A DNA stretch of 64,000 nt from positions 20,019,936 to 20,083,935 of the forward strand of contig JAJKFL010000008.1 of the NCBI GenBank assembly GCA_021186555.1, in the 5' to 3' direction. Positions 21,719 to 34,363 of the stretch are shown piece by piece. Made by a program: the position numbers and the translations under genes. The DNA comes from Reticulitermes speratus (lineage: Eukaryota > Arthropoda > Insecta > Blattodea > Rhinotermitidae). Under the pieces are notes generated by a model. It was not told the DNA's origin. It made no database searches and saw only the letters and a list, made by a program, of their open reading frames with translations. Position 1 is the first letter of the stretch. Each line of letters opens with the position of its first letter.

Positions 21719-24700
21719 TAGGTTCCCAGGCCAGGGTGGTCCAGTGTTGCAATTAGCCAGACCAGAGCTGAACACATTATCGCTAACTGTGCCGGTGCTC
21801 AGCAATGGAGCCAACTACAATAGTTACCAAACCTTTGGGCCTGCCAATAGCAACCCAATTCCAGTCCCAGTACCACCTCCAACTTCCAGACCATCCAATC
21901 CTTCCCCTCCACCTTCATCTGATAACAACTATAGGCCGATCCCAAATACCGACATCAGACACTTTCGAAGTCCAGAGAATTACCTCACTTCGGGACAGAG
22001 ACCACCACCTAACATACAGTTTACTCAGACAAATAATAATTTCAAACCAAGACCACCCCAGACACCTAATCCTGCTGTTTCCACCTATAATGTGAGGCAG
22101 TATCTCAATCAGGCTCCAGCCCCTCCAAACACGGAACTACAGCCACAGCAGCCACCAGCACTTCCATTCAGCACAGACAGAGCACCTCTAGCTCCACCCA
22201 ACATAAAATTTCTGCAGCAAAATAATGTCAACCCTCTACTTCAAAGTCTCAACCAAAATTCTCAGTATCTAAACCCCGTATTTCCTATAGGAGACCTTGG
22301 TCCAACCTCCTTTACAAATTTCCAACACATCTCAGATGTTCTTTCTAATCCATCAGGTTCTTCCACATTTTTGAGCCCTACAACTCATCAGCAGGTGTAT
22401 AGCCAGAACCATGTTGTTCCCAGAGACCCTTCTCTGACTGACATCAATTACCAAAATCACAACCAGCCAGAACAAGAGAGTTATTCACATTCTCTCTTTG
22501 AACGTCCTAACACAGCTGTACCTGTAGTCCAGTATGCACCATCCACCACAGACAATCCCAACCCAATCCAACAATCTTCACTTCAAAAGTATGTGACAAC
22601 ACTCCGAACACTTCCAGTTTCACATAACTCACTAGGGTTTCCACATGATTCATATGATGAAGTACACAGACATGAAGAGCGGGAAACTCGCCAGCACCTT
22701 GTGCCCCCTCCCTCACCACCACAGCAGACTGAAGCACCACAATATAATCAAAAACAGCAACAAATACAACAAACATGGCAAAAACTCCTAAGAGAACAGC
22801 AGCAGCAGCAACAGCAACAACAACAAGAACAACAACATAAGTGGTCACCTGTACTTCAATCAACAGAGTCACTTCCGCCAAATTATGAGAGACACCATCA
22901 AGCTCAAATTACAGACCACTCACAGTCACACAACTTTGAAGAACAGGGTTCAAGACAGCAGCAGTCAGCGACTGAAGGTCCTTTCAGGCCAAATACAAGT
23001 CCATATGGTGATAGTGGAAGGTTTTTGAGTCCTGCATATAAGAATAAAGTCAGAGGCTTTCCAGACTTGTATTCAGATTTGCCTTCCACAACTGACCCAA
23101 AATTCAACAACCATCATAGGAGCAATGATTATGTAAAGCCCACAGCTCCTCTTCTCACAAGGCAACAACCTAGTCTCCCTAACATAAACCTACCAGAAAA
23201 CTCACAGAGAAACATAAAAAGACCTCAAAATCACTCACCTCTCCCCCCACTACAATCCAGCACTCGAGATCATTTTGCTACAGAAAATGATGGACGCCAG
23301 CCACATGCAGTAAAGATTCATGACACAACACACCACAGTGACACAATCTCTGTTCCACATGATGAATATGAGAATGTGAAATCGCCAACAAAATACAACA
23401 ATGGCAAACCACATGCTGACGACTACCAGGATAACCTGTATGATGACAGCAAACCAGTGAATTATGATGAAAAGGCATATTACGATGATGAAGAGGTTCT
23501 GGAAGCAGTGAATCCCAGATTAGAAAAACCAGAGCCAAAGAGAGAATCTGACAAAAATGATGACTTTCAACACCATAACAGAGGAAACCCTGAAGTGGAA
23601 ACAAAGTCCTATGATGGAAGAAGAGAGCCACCCTACAAAGCAGGGCACAGTAATGCAAAGCTGCGTCAGTATCAAAACAGACAGCCCGAGAGACAACAAC
23701 CATTGGAACAAACCTATGATGGAAGCCAAAACAGGCAAAGGCAGCCTCAAAGTGAGGAATCTGTACAACCAAACCAGTCTGATTCTTATAACACTGAGAC
23801 ACTTGACAGAAAGAGGCCTTATTCAAGTAATAATAGCCAATCAGAAACAAGTCCTAGTACTGAAACAACAACTGAAGACAGATTTCCACCCCCACCACGA
23901 GAGTTTTATGAAGAGCTCAATAAGTACAGAGATATTGAAAACCCATTCGCAAGTTTGGACTTTGACTTTGATGCATATCTGGATAAGTTACGTGGAAATC
24001 CAATCCCAGCTAACCAGCAGGAATCTTCTGAAGATCAGGAAATCACACATAAGAAACCCCCAGAAGAGAATTACTACGAACCTGATGGTGACACTGTTAA
24101 TTCCACTACATATCAAAATTTGGTGTCATCCACAACCACAGGAAAGCCAAGAACACAACAAAACGCAAGACCTGTAGAACCTGTCTATAACAAGCCTTCA
24201 AAACCGAGAGTGAACCATGGACAAACCACTGAATACATAAAAGAATATCAGGAGATCAGAAATAAGAAACCTCCAGAACAGAGTTACTATGACTCTGAGA
24301 GTGACACTGTTAAATCCACTACATATCAAAATTTGGTGTCACCCACAACTGCAGGAAAGCCAAGAACACAAGAAAATACAAGACCCATAGAACCTCTCCA
24401 TATCAAGCCTTCAAGACCAAGAGTGAATTACGGACAAACCACTGAATATATAAAAGAATATTACCCACCACACCGCAATCAAAATATTTATAATGAAGAC
24501 ATAGGGACACATAGTGAAGAGGTCAAGAATCAGAGACATACTCACCAAGACAGACCAACATATACTGACACAGAAAGTGTGCAGGACAGCGATCACACAA
24601 CCACCACAACACACACACCACAAAATGGTAAAGACACAGTCAATAGTCACATAAACCCTGATCTACTAACAGTGCCATTTTACTCTGGAGATGATGGCAA

Positions 24701-25328
24701 CTTTTATGCCAATCCTGTCCATATTCAGCCTCAGCAGCCAGAGGCAAACTATGCTGCAAAGTCAAAAGACAAAGAGCAGCCAACAGATATATATTACAAA
24801 CACCCCATACAAGAAGATAACTCAGATGTAATTCAGTCTACAGAAAGAAACACTCACAAAATTAGTACTTCAGATTCTTATACTCAGTCTCACAGAGACC
24901 ATTCCTTTAATTCCAAAGGTAATGCAAAAAATCACAGGCCATATGAGCCCACTGTAACAACTTCATTTCCAGCAGGCAGAGAAAATGAGAATTCACTGCG
25001 TCCCATTACAGAAGTTGCCACAACGCCTTCGCAAAGTTCAAAACCTATACATCGAGGGCCTACAAGAATCAAGCCACAGAATTTGGAACATGTCTATATG
25101 AGTGAAACTATGACGACCCAAACACCTGATGACATTTCTCCTAAGAACACCTTTTATGGTGGCAGTGAATACCAATGGCAAAATGTGACAACACAACCAG
25201 AACTGCATGTGAAGGCACCACTTGCAACTTCAGCATTGTCTACACCATATCCCTTGCATACAACTGTCTCCAGCAGCAACAGACACCAACATCAAGCAGC
25301 TAACATGCAATCCACAGAGTTCACACCC
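21719..25328 (+). CDS. Cda5: Cda5 giant linker exon, 5' part up to frame break
   Basis: Acceptor TTCAAACACCAG; phase 2 in. About 1,200 codons are open from SRFPGQGGPVLQLARPE onward. The composition is P/Q/N/S/T-rich, with a Q10 tract near 22800, an acidic tyrosine-rich patch near 23460-23510 (YDEKAYYDDEE), and a tandem duplication of 71 residues at 24033-24458. No folded domain is recognised; it reads as an extended, probably O-glycosylated linker. The frame ends at TGA 25329-25331, but the next frame continues in the same style, so a one-base loss in the CCC at 25326-25328 is likely. The methionine at 21669 lies in the intron and is not taken as a start. Confidence 0.9.
24033..24458 (+). repeat. 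Cda5: 71-codon tandem duplication inside the giant exon
   Basis: Two adjacent copies, 213 bases each. Copy 1 has KKPPEENYYEPDGDTVNSTT and YQNLVSSTTTGKPRTQ; copy 2 has KKPPEQSYYDSESDTVKSTT and YQNLVSPTTAGKPRTQ. Both end at GQTTEYIKEY. The period is a whole number of codons, so the frame is kept. Confidence 0.95.
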
Positions 25329-26475
25329 TGAGACCACTAGCAGAACCAGTTACCAGCTTAACAGAAAGTAATAGTAAACAAACGAAAATGGGCTATTCAT
25401 TTATTCAGGCATCAGTAGAAGAAAATGATACTATCAAGCCACTGAGAGATTTCAAAAATTCAAGAAGACTACAAAGTCATAAATCAGTAACCACTGCTAC
25501 CCACACTACAACACTCCCTTCAACAACAACAAGTGAATACCTTTCCACAAGTAGCACAACACAATACAATAACTGGAAAACCTACAACACCTGGCAAGGC
25601 AGAGTCCCATATCAGCAGGAATTTGAACTCACAACTCCCACACAAACAAAATACAGAGTAACAGATAACAATCCTGTAATCAGGTTAAGTTCAGAATTAG
25701 ATCTCACCACACCCACTCTTCCAGAGTACACAACTGTAAAACTCACTAATATATATAACACACAGAGTTCATTTACACCTGTAATATATTCTGGGGTTCA
25801 GACTAGTACAATACCAACAAATGAGCTTTTAGATTCAATATATGATATAGCAAAGACAATGCTTAAATCACAGTATGAAACTTCGAGTGAAAATGTATCC
25901 TTCGACCCCAGTTCTGAGAGTGTTAACCAGAATCCTGTCACAGAGTTAATCCTTATCCATCCAAACATTACTACTACCACAATCTCCAGCACCACTCGTC
26001 TGAAATCAAGACATCGACGGCCAATAAACAAAATTCCCAGACCACCTGGCCTCGTAAGTCTAGTCACTAAATATACTCCACCTGGTGCTGACCACACTAC
26101 ACCTGAAACCTACACCATACGGCACAGACCTTCAAAAGACCATCCTAGTTTAACTGTAAGACAACGAGGCCAGAGACCACAGACAATGTCCCTGCCAAGT
26201 ACTGCTGAAAATGTCATTATTACAACCACACTGCCTTCTAATGACCTAGACATCACATTCAGTTCAACGTTAAAACCTCCTTCACCCACGCGCAGCCAAC
26301 CACCAGTAATGCCACGACGGCTTAGACGACCAACAAAGACCAGAGTCGACGTGACTTCAACTGAGGCATACCCAGACAATGACCACAGTGAATCATTTGA
26401 AAGACCATTACAAGATAGCGCCAACAGACTGAACAAGAAACCACTGGGAAGTATCATGACCACAGCACCACAAAG
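25329..26475 (+). CDS. Cda5: Cda5 giant linker exon, 3' part in shifted frame
   Basis: In the frame set by ATG 25388, reading is open from 25304 and continues the linker through the stop of the upstream frame (LRPLAEPVTSLTESNSKQTK and so on). It stays S/T/P-rich (TTTLPSTTTSEYLSTSS), then becomes basic (RRPINKIPRPPG, PVMPRRLRRPTKTR). The likely donor is CAAAG|GTACAG at 26475, leaving phase 2 in this frame, while the next exon found (28014) needs phase 0. A second one-base loss in CAAAG or an unseen exon would fix this. A separate gene starting at 25388 is unlikely, since coding-like sequence runs upstream of that ATG. Confidence 0.8.
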
Positions 26476-28013
26476 GTACAGTACCAAATCACAAATTATG
26501 AATATGTGACAAAGAGCACAAACCCAGGATCATGTGTAAAGGAGAGAGAGTAAAGGACAGGTGTATCATAAGAGTGCTTCCAGACACAATTACAAGCCAG
26601 AGTAAAGTTGAAGTACTGAGTTATACGCAGAGTGATTGTGAATTTCAACAATCTCTCTCAGAGTTCATAAGCTACAGTGTGACTTTTCAGTCCCCAAGTG
26701 ATGGAAGCAGAGTCAGTCTCTGATACCACCTCCATTCTTGCACAGCTACTCATCTGAAAAGACTACATTATTTTGTTGAGCTTTTGTCAAGCTGTACAAA
26801 CAAAGCAGTTCAGCTACAACACGTGAATTTATACCGAATTTAATACACCTACACGAGAATAAAACTCATAAAATAAGATCAAATACAGTCTACAATGGGC
26901 AATATGGAATACAGCTTTACTAATAGATACATATCACTAAATTTCCAACCTGACCTGAAAAGTTCTCAAATGTTTTTGGTATTATTAAAGAAAATATTTT
27001 GCCACACAGATGTTGCTAAAAATGTGTTTTTATACAATGTTCCACATTTACAAAAATATCTATTACTATAACAGGACATAGGCGCACCCAGAATTTTTCT
27101 TTGGTGGGGGAGGGGTGGCTGATCCTGAGGCTATACACAATTTTTGTTTGATTTTAAAAACTATGTTATAAAATCATGTGAAAATCTCCGAGCCGATATC
27201 TAGTTAGGTTATGGGGGAAAATTAAAACTAACTGGAAAAGAAAAAAATCTACATATTCGTAGGTTTTTATTATATTTTTGAATATTCCAATGCACTGGTC
27301 ATCAGCCAATTTCCGTGGTTCATTTATGCTCAAGCATAAACCATGTAAAACTTTTGATATCATTCTGTCTACAAAATCTGTGTTTTTAGATTTGCTTTGG
27401 GGGCGGGGGCTGCAGCCCGCCAGCCCCGCTCCCCCGCACCTTGAGTACGCCAATGGGACTACATTCTGTGTTGTCATATTGCTGATATGAACATACATTT
27501 CATGTGCATTTCCTGCAACCTGTGCATTTTAGAAAAATGAGCACAAGATACTAAATTCATGAAAATACACATACAAAATGTAACCACTTGCATTATACTC
27601 TGCCTTTCCAACTACCATTAAAATACCAGTTCTTATGACATACTGATGAGTCTTTGAGTAGTACATGCTCCATCCTTCTCATTTTACATTTGAATTCTGT
27701 AGACAAAAAAGAAAGAGTTTGCAGTTTTAGGAGAGAAATGACATACCACAGCTACCTGAATACAAGACAACCGTGCATATAAGATTACCTTACGAAAACA
27801 CCTATACTGAACATGTTTAACTCTGTGCAGATTATAAGGTGACCCCCTATTTCCAGATGAGTTACAAATCATTCTTGTCTCACATTCAGGCAGATACAAT
27901 ATTTGAGTAAGCAGGCGAAATTTAAATTTATGTACACTGAAAACGAAATTAATAAAATTGGAAAACTGTTTCTATCAAATAAGTCACACTAACAGATAGG
28001 TGTTGACCTGCAG
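26476..28013 (+). other. Intron, or possible exon extension at its start
   Basis: The first 250 bases remain partly coding-like: one frame continues for about 25 codons past the donor, and another is open over 26503-26723 with an S/Q-rich translation. Both could be an alternative exon end disturbed by base losses, or chance. Positions 27067-27463 look like a small inverted-end element (see separate entry). Nothing else is recognised. Confidence 0.4.
27067..27463. mobile_element. Possible small inverted-end element
   Basis: ATAGGCGCACCCAG near 27078 and TTGAGTACGCCAAT near 27450 are imperfect inverted ends. A GC-rich stretch (GGGGGCGGGGGCTGCAGCCC) lies beside the right end and a G-rich stretch beside the left. 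No coding. Weak evidence. Confidence 0.4.
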
Positions 28014-28170
28014 GTAGAACCAAGTGTTACCCCAGCAACATATGTCCAACAGCCAGCAGTACCTGCCAGCCCAAATGTGTACAACAACTCTCAGCGTTAC
28101 AACCCTACTCAGTATGATCCATATTACAACATTTATGACGAAGATGTGGAGATATACAGAGATGTTGGTG
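28014..28170 (+). CDS. Cda5: Cda5 exon: Y/P/N-rich linker
   Basis: Acceptor GACCTGCAG and donor GGTG|GTAAGT; read in phase 0 in, phase 1 out. It encodes VEPSVTPATYVQQPAVPASP and then a tyrosine-rich stretch, YDPYYNIYDEDVEIYRDVG. Any other entry phase hits a TAG at once, so phase 0 is firm. That conflicts by one base with the apparent phase of the exon ending at 26475. Confidence 0.85.
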
Positions 28171-29312
28171 GTAAGTTATAAAACATGATACTGTAAATCA
28201 TTAGCTTTATAACAATGTAATAGTGACTATTAACAATTTCCATGTTGGGTTCTTACTCAAAAACTATTTTCTGTCAGAACAATTTCAATGCCACCTAATT
28301 TGTGTTGTTGAAAACCCACACACTGTAACTCTTAACTGTAGAGAAATAACTAGATATGCTAGTTTTACTGACCTCACATAAATAAATTGAGACCAAAAGA
28401 AAAGTGATTTTAATTTAAATATTTAATGCCCTTTATGCAAAATGCTAAAGGTTAAACACACTGCTTATGGCACAGCTGGCACAAATTCTATTCCTGCCCC
28501 TCACATAAACATTTGTTTGTTTTACCAAATTGTTAAATATTTTCTAGAAAATACAGCCAGTCAGAGTGTGTTGCTTCAATTGTGGTCTACAAAAGGCATT
28601 CATAAAATATGTATATACAATGAAACGCTCTTAAGACGTTTTTGAAAATTCCATGAAAATCCGACTTCTTAAACATGTCTTGAAACGTGAATAATGTCGG
28701 AGATAAATTTCACTAGAGTGAATCCATTTATACCTTTAATGTTGTGACCTGTAAGGGCCCACAGTTTTCAAATGCATTCAATTTTCAGACAGTTAACTAT
28801 AAGCAGCATAAAACAGTTCATAAGTTTTCAAGATTTCATAAAATGTATGCACCTTAAATGGTACTACAGAGGTTGTAGAGAAGGTGCATAAAATACATCA
28901 CTGATGCATGTCACAATCATCAAAGTAGAGTATAAAATTCACATAAATTAGCAATTTATTATCAAAACACCAACATATTTCAACCATATCAGCAACCATC
29001 AGAAGGCTTTCTTCAAAGCACATGTAACTAGAAAAGTTTACATTCACATTTACAGTTTTAAAAAATAACTGGACTCAGGCTTATTAGCTAGTCAAAATAT
29101 GATCCTGAACTGCAGTTACATCAAGAATAAAACCAATGGCAACGATTAAAATTCTTGTACACTCATAACGAAATAGTTATGTCCACTGTGAAACTAAATG
29201 ATTAAATTTAAATTGACTCTACAAGGATTTTAAATATCACAATTGGTTTTGGTATATTAATATTTAAATAAAGTAAATAGGCAATTAAAGGGTTTTATGT
29301 TCTCTGCAACAG
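28171..29312. other. Cda5 intron, nothing clear
   Basis: A stretch near 28975 (ATATTTCAACCATATCAGCA, CCATCAGAAGG) resembles foldback-associated sequence but has no mirrored arm that I can see. Confidence 0.7.
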
Positions 29313-29539
29313 ACTACAGTCAGTATCCCAGCAATCAAGGAAGCAGACAAACTAACACAAACATAAACAACCAGCAGCCACCATATCGAGGCCAGAGTCC
29401 TTACAAACAACCACCTCAAGCACCACCGCAAGAGGCCCAGACCAATGCAGCCTATGCACAACCCAGCTATAACACTCAGCAAGATGTGTATGTGCAGAAT
29501 ATTGATCCACAAGGGTATAACGAAAACTACAATACAGCG
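29313..29539 (+). CDS. Cda5: Cda5 exon: Q/P/N/Y-rich linker
   Basis: Acceptor TTCTCTGCAACAG, donor GCG|GTGAGT; phase 1 in, phase 0 out. It encodes DYSQYPSNQGSRQTNTNINN, then PP- and Q-rich sequence with repeated aromatic spacing (PSYNTQQDVYVQN, QGYNENYNTA). It looks like a disordered, glue-like or structural linker. No domain is recognised. Confidence 0.87.
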
Positions 29540-30299
29540 GTGAGTTAAAAATGTGACACTTCACTTTGATTTGGCTGAATGTCAGATGTGGATGTTAATG
29601 AAACGTCTCACACCTGAATATATGAGTATAAACATGTTATTCTTCATACCACTTTACTGTACAATTTTTGGACACATGCCACATGTTTTATTTTGGTGGA
29701 ACCATTACAATCATTAGAGTAAAATAACTCTTTGACATTAGGATCCAAATATTGAACGCTGCTAACACAGATCTGGCATTAGATCTTAATCCAAAACACC
29801 AGTCCAAACATCTGCTCCTTTCTGCTCCACTCCAGACTACCATATGACTGTTTTCCAAATTATCAATACATAGCATGTTCCTCAGTTGCTAGCTCACTTA
29901 TCTACACCCACAATAGTAAACAGCAGGATAAATCACCAAGTTGATTGTTACGTGATTTTCTCCATTACCCACATCTCTTGTAATTTAAAAGACTGTCATT
30001 TCAAATATAGGTAAAGGTAAATGTAGAGTGGCCCTTAGACCAAGCACCACACTTTGAAGGTGTAAATATGGGGGTAACACTGTGCATTTATGAAACCCAA
30101 CAACTGCAAAAAGTGAGCAGTCATCATGTCACCATCACTCTACTACCAGGAAAAATTCCTTAATATGTATGTATTCAAGAGGAAGCAGGGTAGGTTTAAT
30201 GCTAGTCTGTCTGAAATACCCATAATTTATGTTCGTTTTAAGTATGTGTAGTATCACAAACAAACCAACAGGCATAATACATTCAGAGAGAAAGAGAGG

Positions 30300-30398
<99 letters not shown>

Positions 30399-31610
30399 CA
30401 GACAATGAAGCAGGGAGTGAGTGAATCAGTGAGTGAGTGAGTCAGTCTGTGAGTCAGTGTGTTACAGGGTGAGTGAGTGTGCATGTGTGTATGTGTGCAC
30501 ATGCATGTATGTGTGCGTGTGTCATCTTGTAGGTGGTAACCAATGTTTTGCTTCCATCTTCAAAGTAGAAGGCATAGTACGTGTTCATCTTACACCGAAA
30601 TTTCTTAGAACTAATCAAAAGAAGAAATATTTCTTTGAAACTCCTCTTAAGAAATTGGGATAATGAAAATATTAAGCATAATCCACAAAGATAAAATTCT
30701 AGACAGGTATGAAAACATGCATACACACAAATACATTAAAAAAATTTAACATCTAAACAAACCACAAGCCTTCTGTTTGAGAAAGTATAAGATGTATAAG
30801 AGAAAAGGGGAGAAATAAATGGTAGGACAAGTAGTATTCACATAGTAAAGTGATTTTATAAAGAGAGACAAGCTCGCAGGAGGATATTGGTCAATGCATA
30901 TATATTCAGTCTTAAGTTATGATAGAGATATTAGTACAAGGAATAATTAAGAAGAGAAAAAAATGTGACATAAAAATAGATAATTAGTAAATATGAAAAT
31001 GTCAAAATTAGCAGTACAGAACTTTAACAGAAAACTCCAGAAATACAAAGATTTGACAGGAGATTAACCTGCATAATAGCAACTATATAAACATAGTACA
31101 TGAACATGAAGGATATGCATATAAAATCATAAATATGTAACACTCAGATAATATTACATAAACAAACAAATGTACTACAACCTTATAACAACAAAAATAA
31201 CTTCAAGGATAAAAATGTAAAAAATAAACAGAGAATAGAATAAAACAGAGAAAAGTTTTATACATAGTGTTAGAATTTTGTGGACATAGTTGCACCACTA
31301 TTTTAACTATGGGAAAGCTATCAATGTAAAAAGCATGACATTTTTACTACTTAAAGTACACACACAATGTCATAATTGAATGCCACACATAAAATAATTT
31401 TAAATAACAACACTAGATAAAAGTATAATTGAGCAATGCTTTAAACCAAATGTTCATAAACAATGAACACTTTAAAATTACCTGAAGTTAGAATTAATTG
31501 AAGAAACATGTGATGACTGAATATTGCTACATTATGTAGCATTCTTACTCAAAATATCCAATACTTTTTACTATAGCTTATGTTTTGTTTTTTATTTCTC
31601 CGCATTTAAG
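29540..31610. other. Cda5 intron with compound microsatellite
   Basis: The GT/GA array at 30301-30520 is the only clear feature. A short AGGTAAAGGTAAATG at 30009 recalls the tail of the SINE at 1361. Confidence 0.75.
30301..30520. repeat. (GT)n(GA)n compound microsatellite with degenerate tail
   Basis: About 14 GT units, then a long GA tract with one GGA interruption, then about 120 bases of GTGA- and TGTG-like degenerate repeats. The frames opened on both strands by this tract are artefacts of the repeat. Confidence 0.92.
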
Positions 31611-31675
31611 CCGGATGACCAAGCACAATATACCCAGCAGTCTGAAGCCCATCAACCTAACAAATCGCCATCTCG
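31611..31675 (+). CDS. Cda5: Cda5 exon: short linker
   Basis: Acceptor CTCCGCATTTAAG follows a T-rich tract; the donor is TCTCG|GTGAGT. Phase 0 in, phase 2 out. It encodes PDDQAQYTQQSEAHQPNKSP plus S and a split arginine codon. Support comes from both splice sites and the phase match with the exons ending at 29539 and starting at 33810. Confidence 0.82.
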
Positions 31676-33809
31676 GTGAGTGCTCCTAGTTCTGTAATAC
31701 CTGCATGTTCATGGGAAATTTGTGTATGGTACTTTTTTTCCGTTTAATATTGACAGAATATCGAGATCCATGACTGAAATGATTCAATGAAATGATCCCT
31801 AGTGATAAAAATGTTCAATACTTAAGACACAGTAGCATCTCAATTTAGGTAGACACTGAATTTGGTTTATTAGAATACTTAATTTCAGTGCAATTATACA
31901 AAGGTACACAAACACTCTTACCTGAATTGATAAGTAAGAGACATCAGTTGTAACTCTTTGAGTATGAAACAAGTGTTCTAACTTCTATATGTTATCTGTA
32001 AGGTTCAGTTGGTTTTGGGAATTTGTGACACTGAATGACTATACCATAAAGTGATTCCCATTGCAGTATAATCATTACAAGGTCACAGTCATGGCAAACA
32101 CTGTAATAATTTTGGTACTTTTCTGCTCCATCACCATACATCTGCACAGATCTGTAAGGCAAGAGTGTATGCATCTATTTAAGGATTTTCTGCTGCCAGC
32201 AGACATGTGGTAATGAAATGAAAACAGGTCACAAAATGGTGTCCTCCATGGCAGGAAGGCAGTGTCTGCAGAGGATAGTAGAGTCCTTCAAGGCAGTAAA
32301 ATTGTCAAACATTTAATGTGTGGGTCAATCTAATTTCAAGGGCTCCTGTGTGCCATAAGAGTTGGAGAACAATGTTTCTTTAGAAAATTCCTTTTTATTA
32401 ATTTATTATAAATAAGTGCAAGACACCCAATGAAATTTAACAGGGAAAATTTCTTCCATATCTTCATCCTTCACCTCCTTTCTGTTATTGTTTCATCCCT
32501 CCTCTTCTTCTTCTTTCATAATTCTGATCTATGTTATGTTAAAAACAGGAAACTAAGTTACAACTTTATCCTGCACATGGCACAGTTTTCAGCACAAAGC
32601 TACTAGCTGTGCAAGTCCAAACTACACATTTTCTAAGAGATCACTCACAAATATAGTCAATCATAAACGTCCCCTATATTATGTTATATATATAATAAAT
32701 TGTCACTTTACCTCCAGAGAAAGAGTCCCCCAATATCTGAATAGGAGACTGGGTGGACCACCCCAGAGTTCATCCATAAGCTGGAGAACAGAAAAATCCT
32801 TGCCTTTACCAGCAATCAAACCATGATTCATCCATCGTCCAGCCCATAGCTTAGTCACTGTATAGACTACACTATATACATATACATATTTATATGTTCT
32901 AACACAAATATGTATTGTATCTTCAAGAGAATACAATATCAATATTCTTGATCACCATATTTACTTCACATTAGCACCAAAAATATCTGCAGAAATCTGA
33001 ATGGTAGTTACTTCATATTTGTTACTTCACACGAACGTAATCAGACCATGTATGGATCACATAAAAAAAAGACAACTTTCAACCCATCACTATCTCTCCA
33101 GAATAAAAGCCCAGGTTTCATTTCTTAATCCCTTCACAGAATGTGGGCCATTTCTGTTAACTTCTTGCTTTAGTAAAGCACAAATACACAGAAGATGGAG
33201 TGGGTTGATCATCTGCTGATTACCCTGTCATCAAATACATTCCATGCAGCCTAAGAAATTTTCTGTAGTGCATGCTGTATCACTCTCCTTTAAACATTCT
33301 ACATTGTTATGGACTGTATTTTGAATACCATGGAAAGTGAATTTCTACAAATATAAAAATTTTTTCCATCATTCATATCCATACTTAAATATTCCACTAT
33401 CAAACACTGCAATTAGAATACAGTCAGTATAGCAGCTTACTGAGTGAATGATGAGAAAATCCTCACTCATTTTTGTGGTACAAGCATTTTCAATCTCTTA
33501 CAGATCACTACTGCGCTTCCCTCAGCTCAGGCAAGATGACTGTAAAGTCTGTTTTAGAATGTACTACAAAAATAAAATTTGAAAAGTCTAATACTTATAA
33601 TTAATATTAAAACTTTTGAATATTGACAACTTGGAACAGAATTCACAGGATACCTATCTTAAAAGCAATATATTTCATGTCACCTCTCATTAATGTTTCT
33701 TCATTGCTTATCGTCCAAATACATGAGCCCTTGAAATTAAGCATTACACTGTATGTTGACATGAATACAGTAAATTTGGATTTTCTGGGAATAATTTTCT
33801 CATGCACAG
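31676..33809. other. Cda5 intron
   Basis: Contains a SINE family B copy at 32705-32880; nothing else recognised. Confidence 0.75.
32705..32880 (-). mobile_element. SINE family B copy
   Basis: Reverse complement reads AAGCTATGGGCTGGACGATG, then ATGGTTTGATTGCTGG (B box), CTGTTCTCCAGC and CCACCCAGTCTCCTATTCAG, the same block order as at 9229. Confidence 0.6.
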
Positions 33810-33956
33810 CAGTGAGAGGAATAAGTTGAATTTTGCTTCAAAATCAACGAGCACAACTACAACAACCACTTCTCCTACCATCACAACCACTATGAGAGTA
33901 AGAGTTACTACAGCATCATCAACCACCAACACCATCACCACAGTATCTCCTGCAAG
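33810..33956 (+). CDS. Cda5: Cda5 exon: T-rich mucin-like linker
   Basis: Acceptor TCTCATGCACAG, donor GCAAG|GTATTG; phase 2 in and out. It encodes SERNKLNFASKSTSTTTTTT and continues T/S-rich (TTASSTTNTITTVSPAR), as in O-glycosylated mucin segments. A second AG three bases downstream could serve as a NAGNAG acceptor and would drop one serine. The donor is weaker than most in the gene. Confidence 0.78.
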
Positions 33957-34363
33957 GTATTGCTCATAAATTGGAGCAAGCAAAAAAATTATGTAACATT
34001 AAATTGATTAAAGAAAATCTACATATCAAGTGACGAAGTTACAGTCCATGTGAAAATAATGACAGGAACTTTCATGCAAATTTTCATAGAATTTTCTATT
34101 ACCTTGTTATTTAAAGGCATCTTCCAATTTGACACCATTTTCATCCAATTACTGCCTGAGACAATGGATTTTGATACCTTTGTTCCAATCAAAGCAATTC
34201 AAAATCTATGAAAGGTCTTTTCATATTAGTCCTTGCCAAAATACAAATATGATAAGCTTGTGGCTGTGTTGTTCCCCACTGCTTTTAAACAGTGACATGG
34301 CACAAACCTCAGTGCTGTTGATTCTTTACACCTTTCAGATAGGCATCATTTATTGTGCGGGGT

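Noticed and set aside
22507-22881. Antisense frame of 124 codons in the giant exon
   Set aside because: Shadow of the Q-rich coding strand (CAA/CAG repeats read as V/A-rich); no family match.
23278-23850. Antisense frame of 190 codons in the giant exon
   Set aside because: Shadow of the coding strand; composition explained by the sense codons.
25388-26509. Separate gene beginning at ATG 25388
   Set aside because: The same frame is open and linker-like upstream of this ATG, so it is a continuation of the giant exon after a one-base loss.
30254-30726. Open frames on both strands around 30.3-30.7 kb
   Set aside because: They follow from GT/GA simple repeats.
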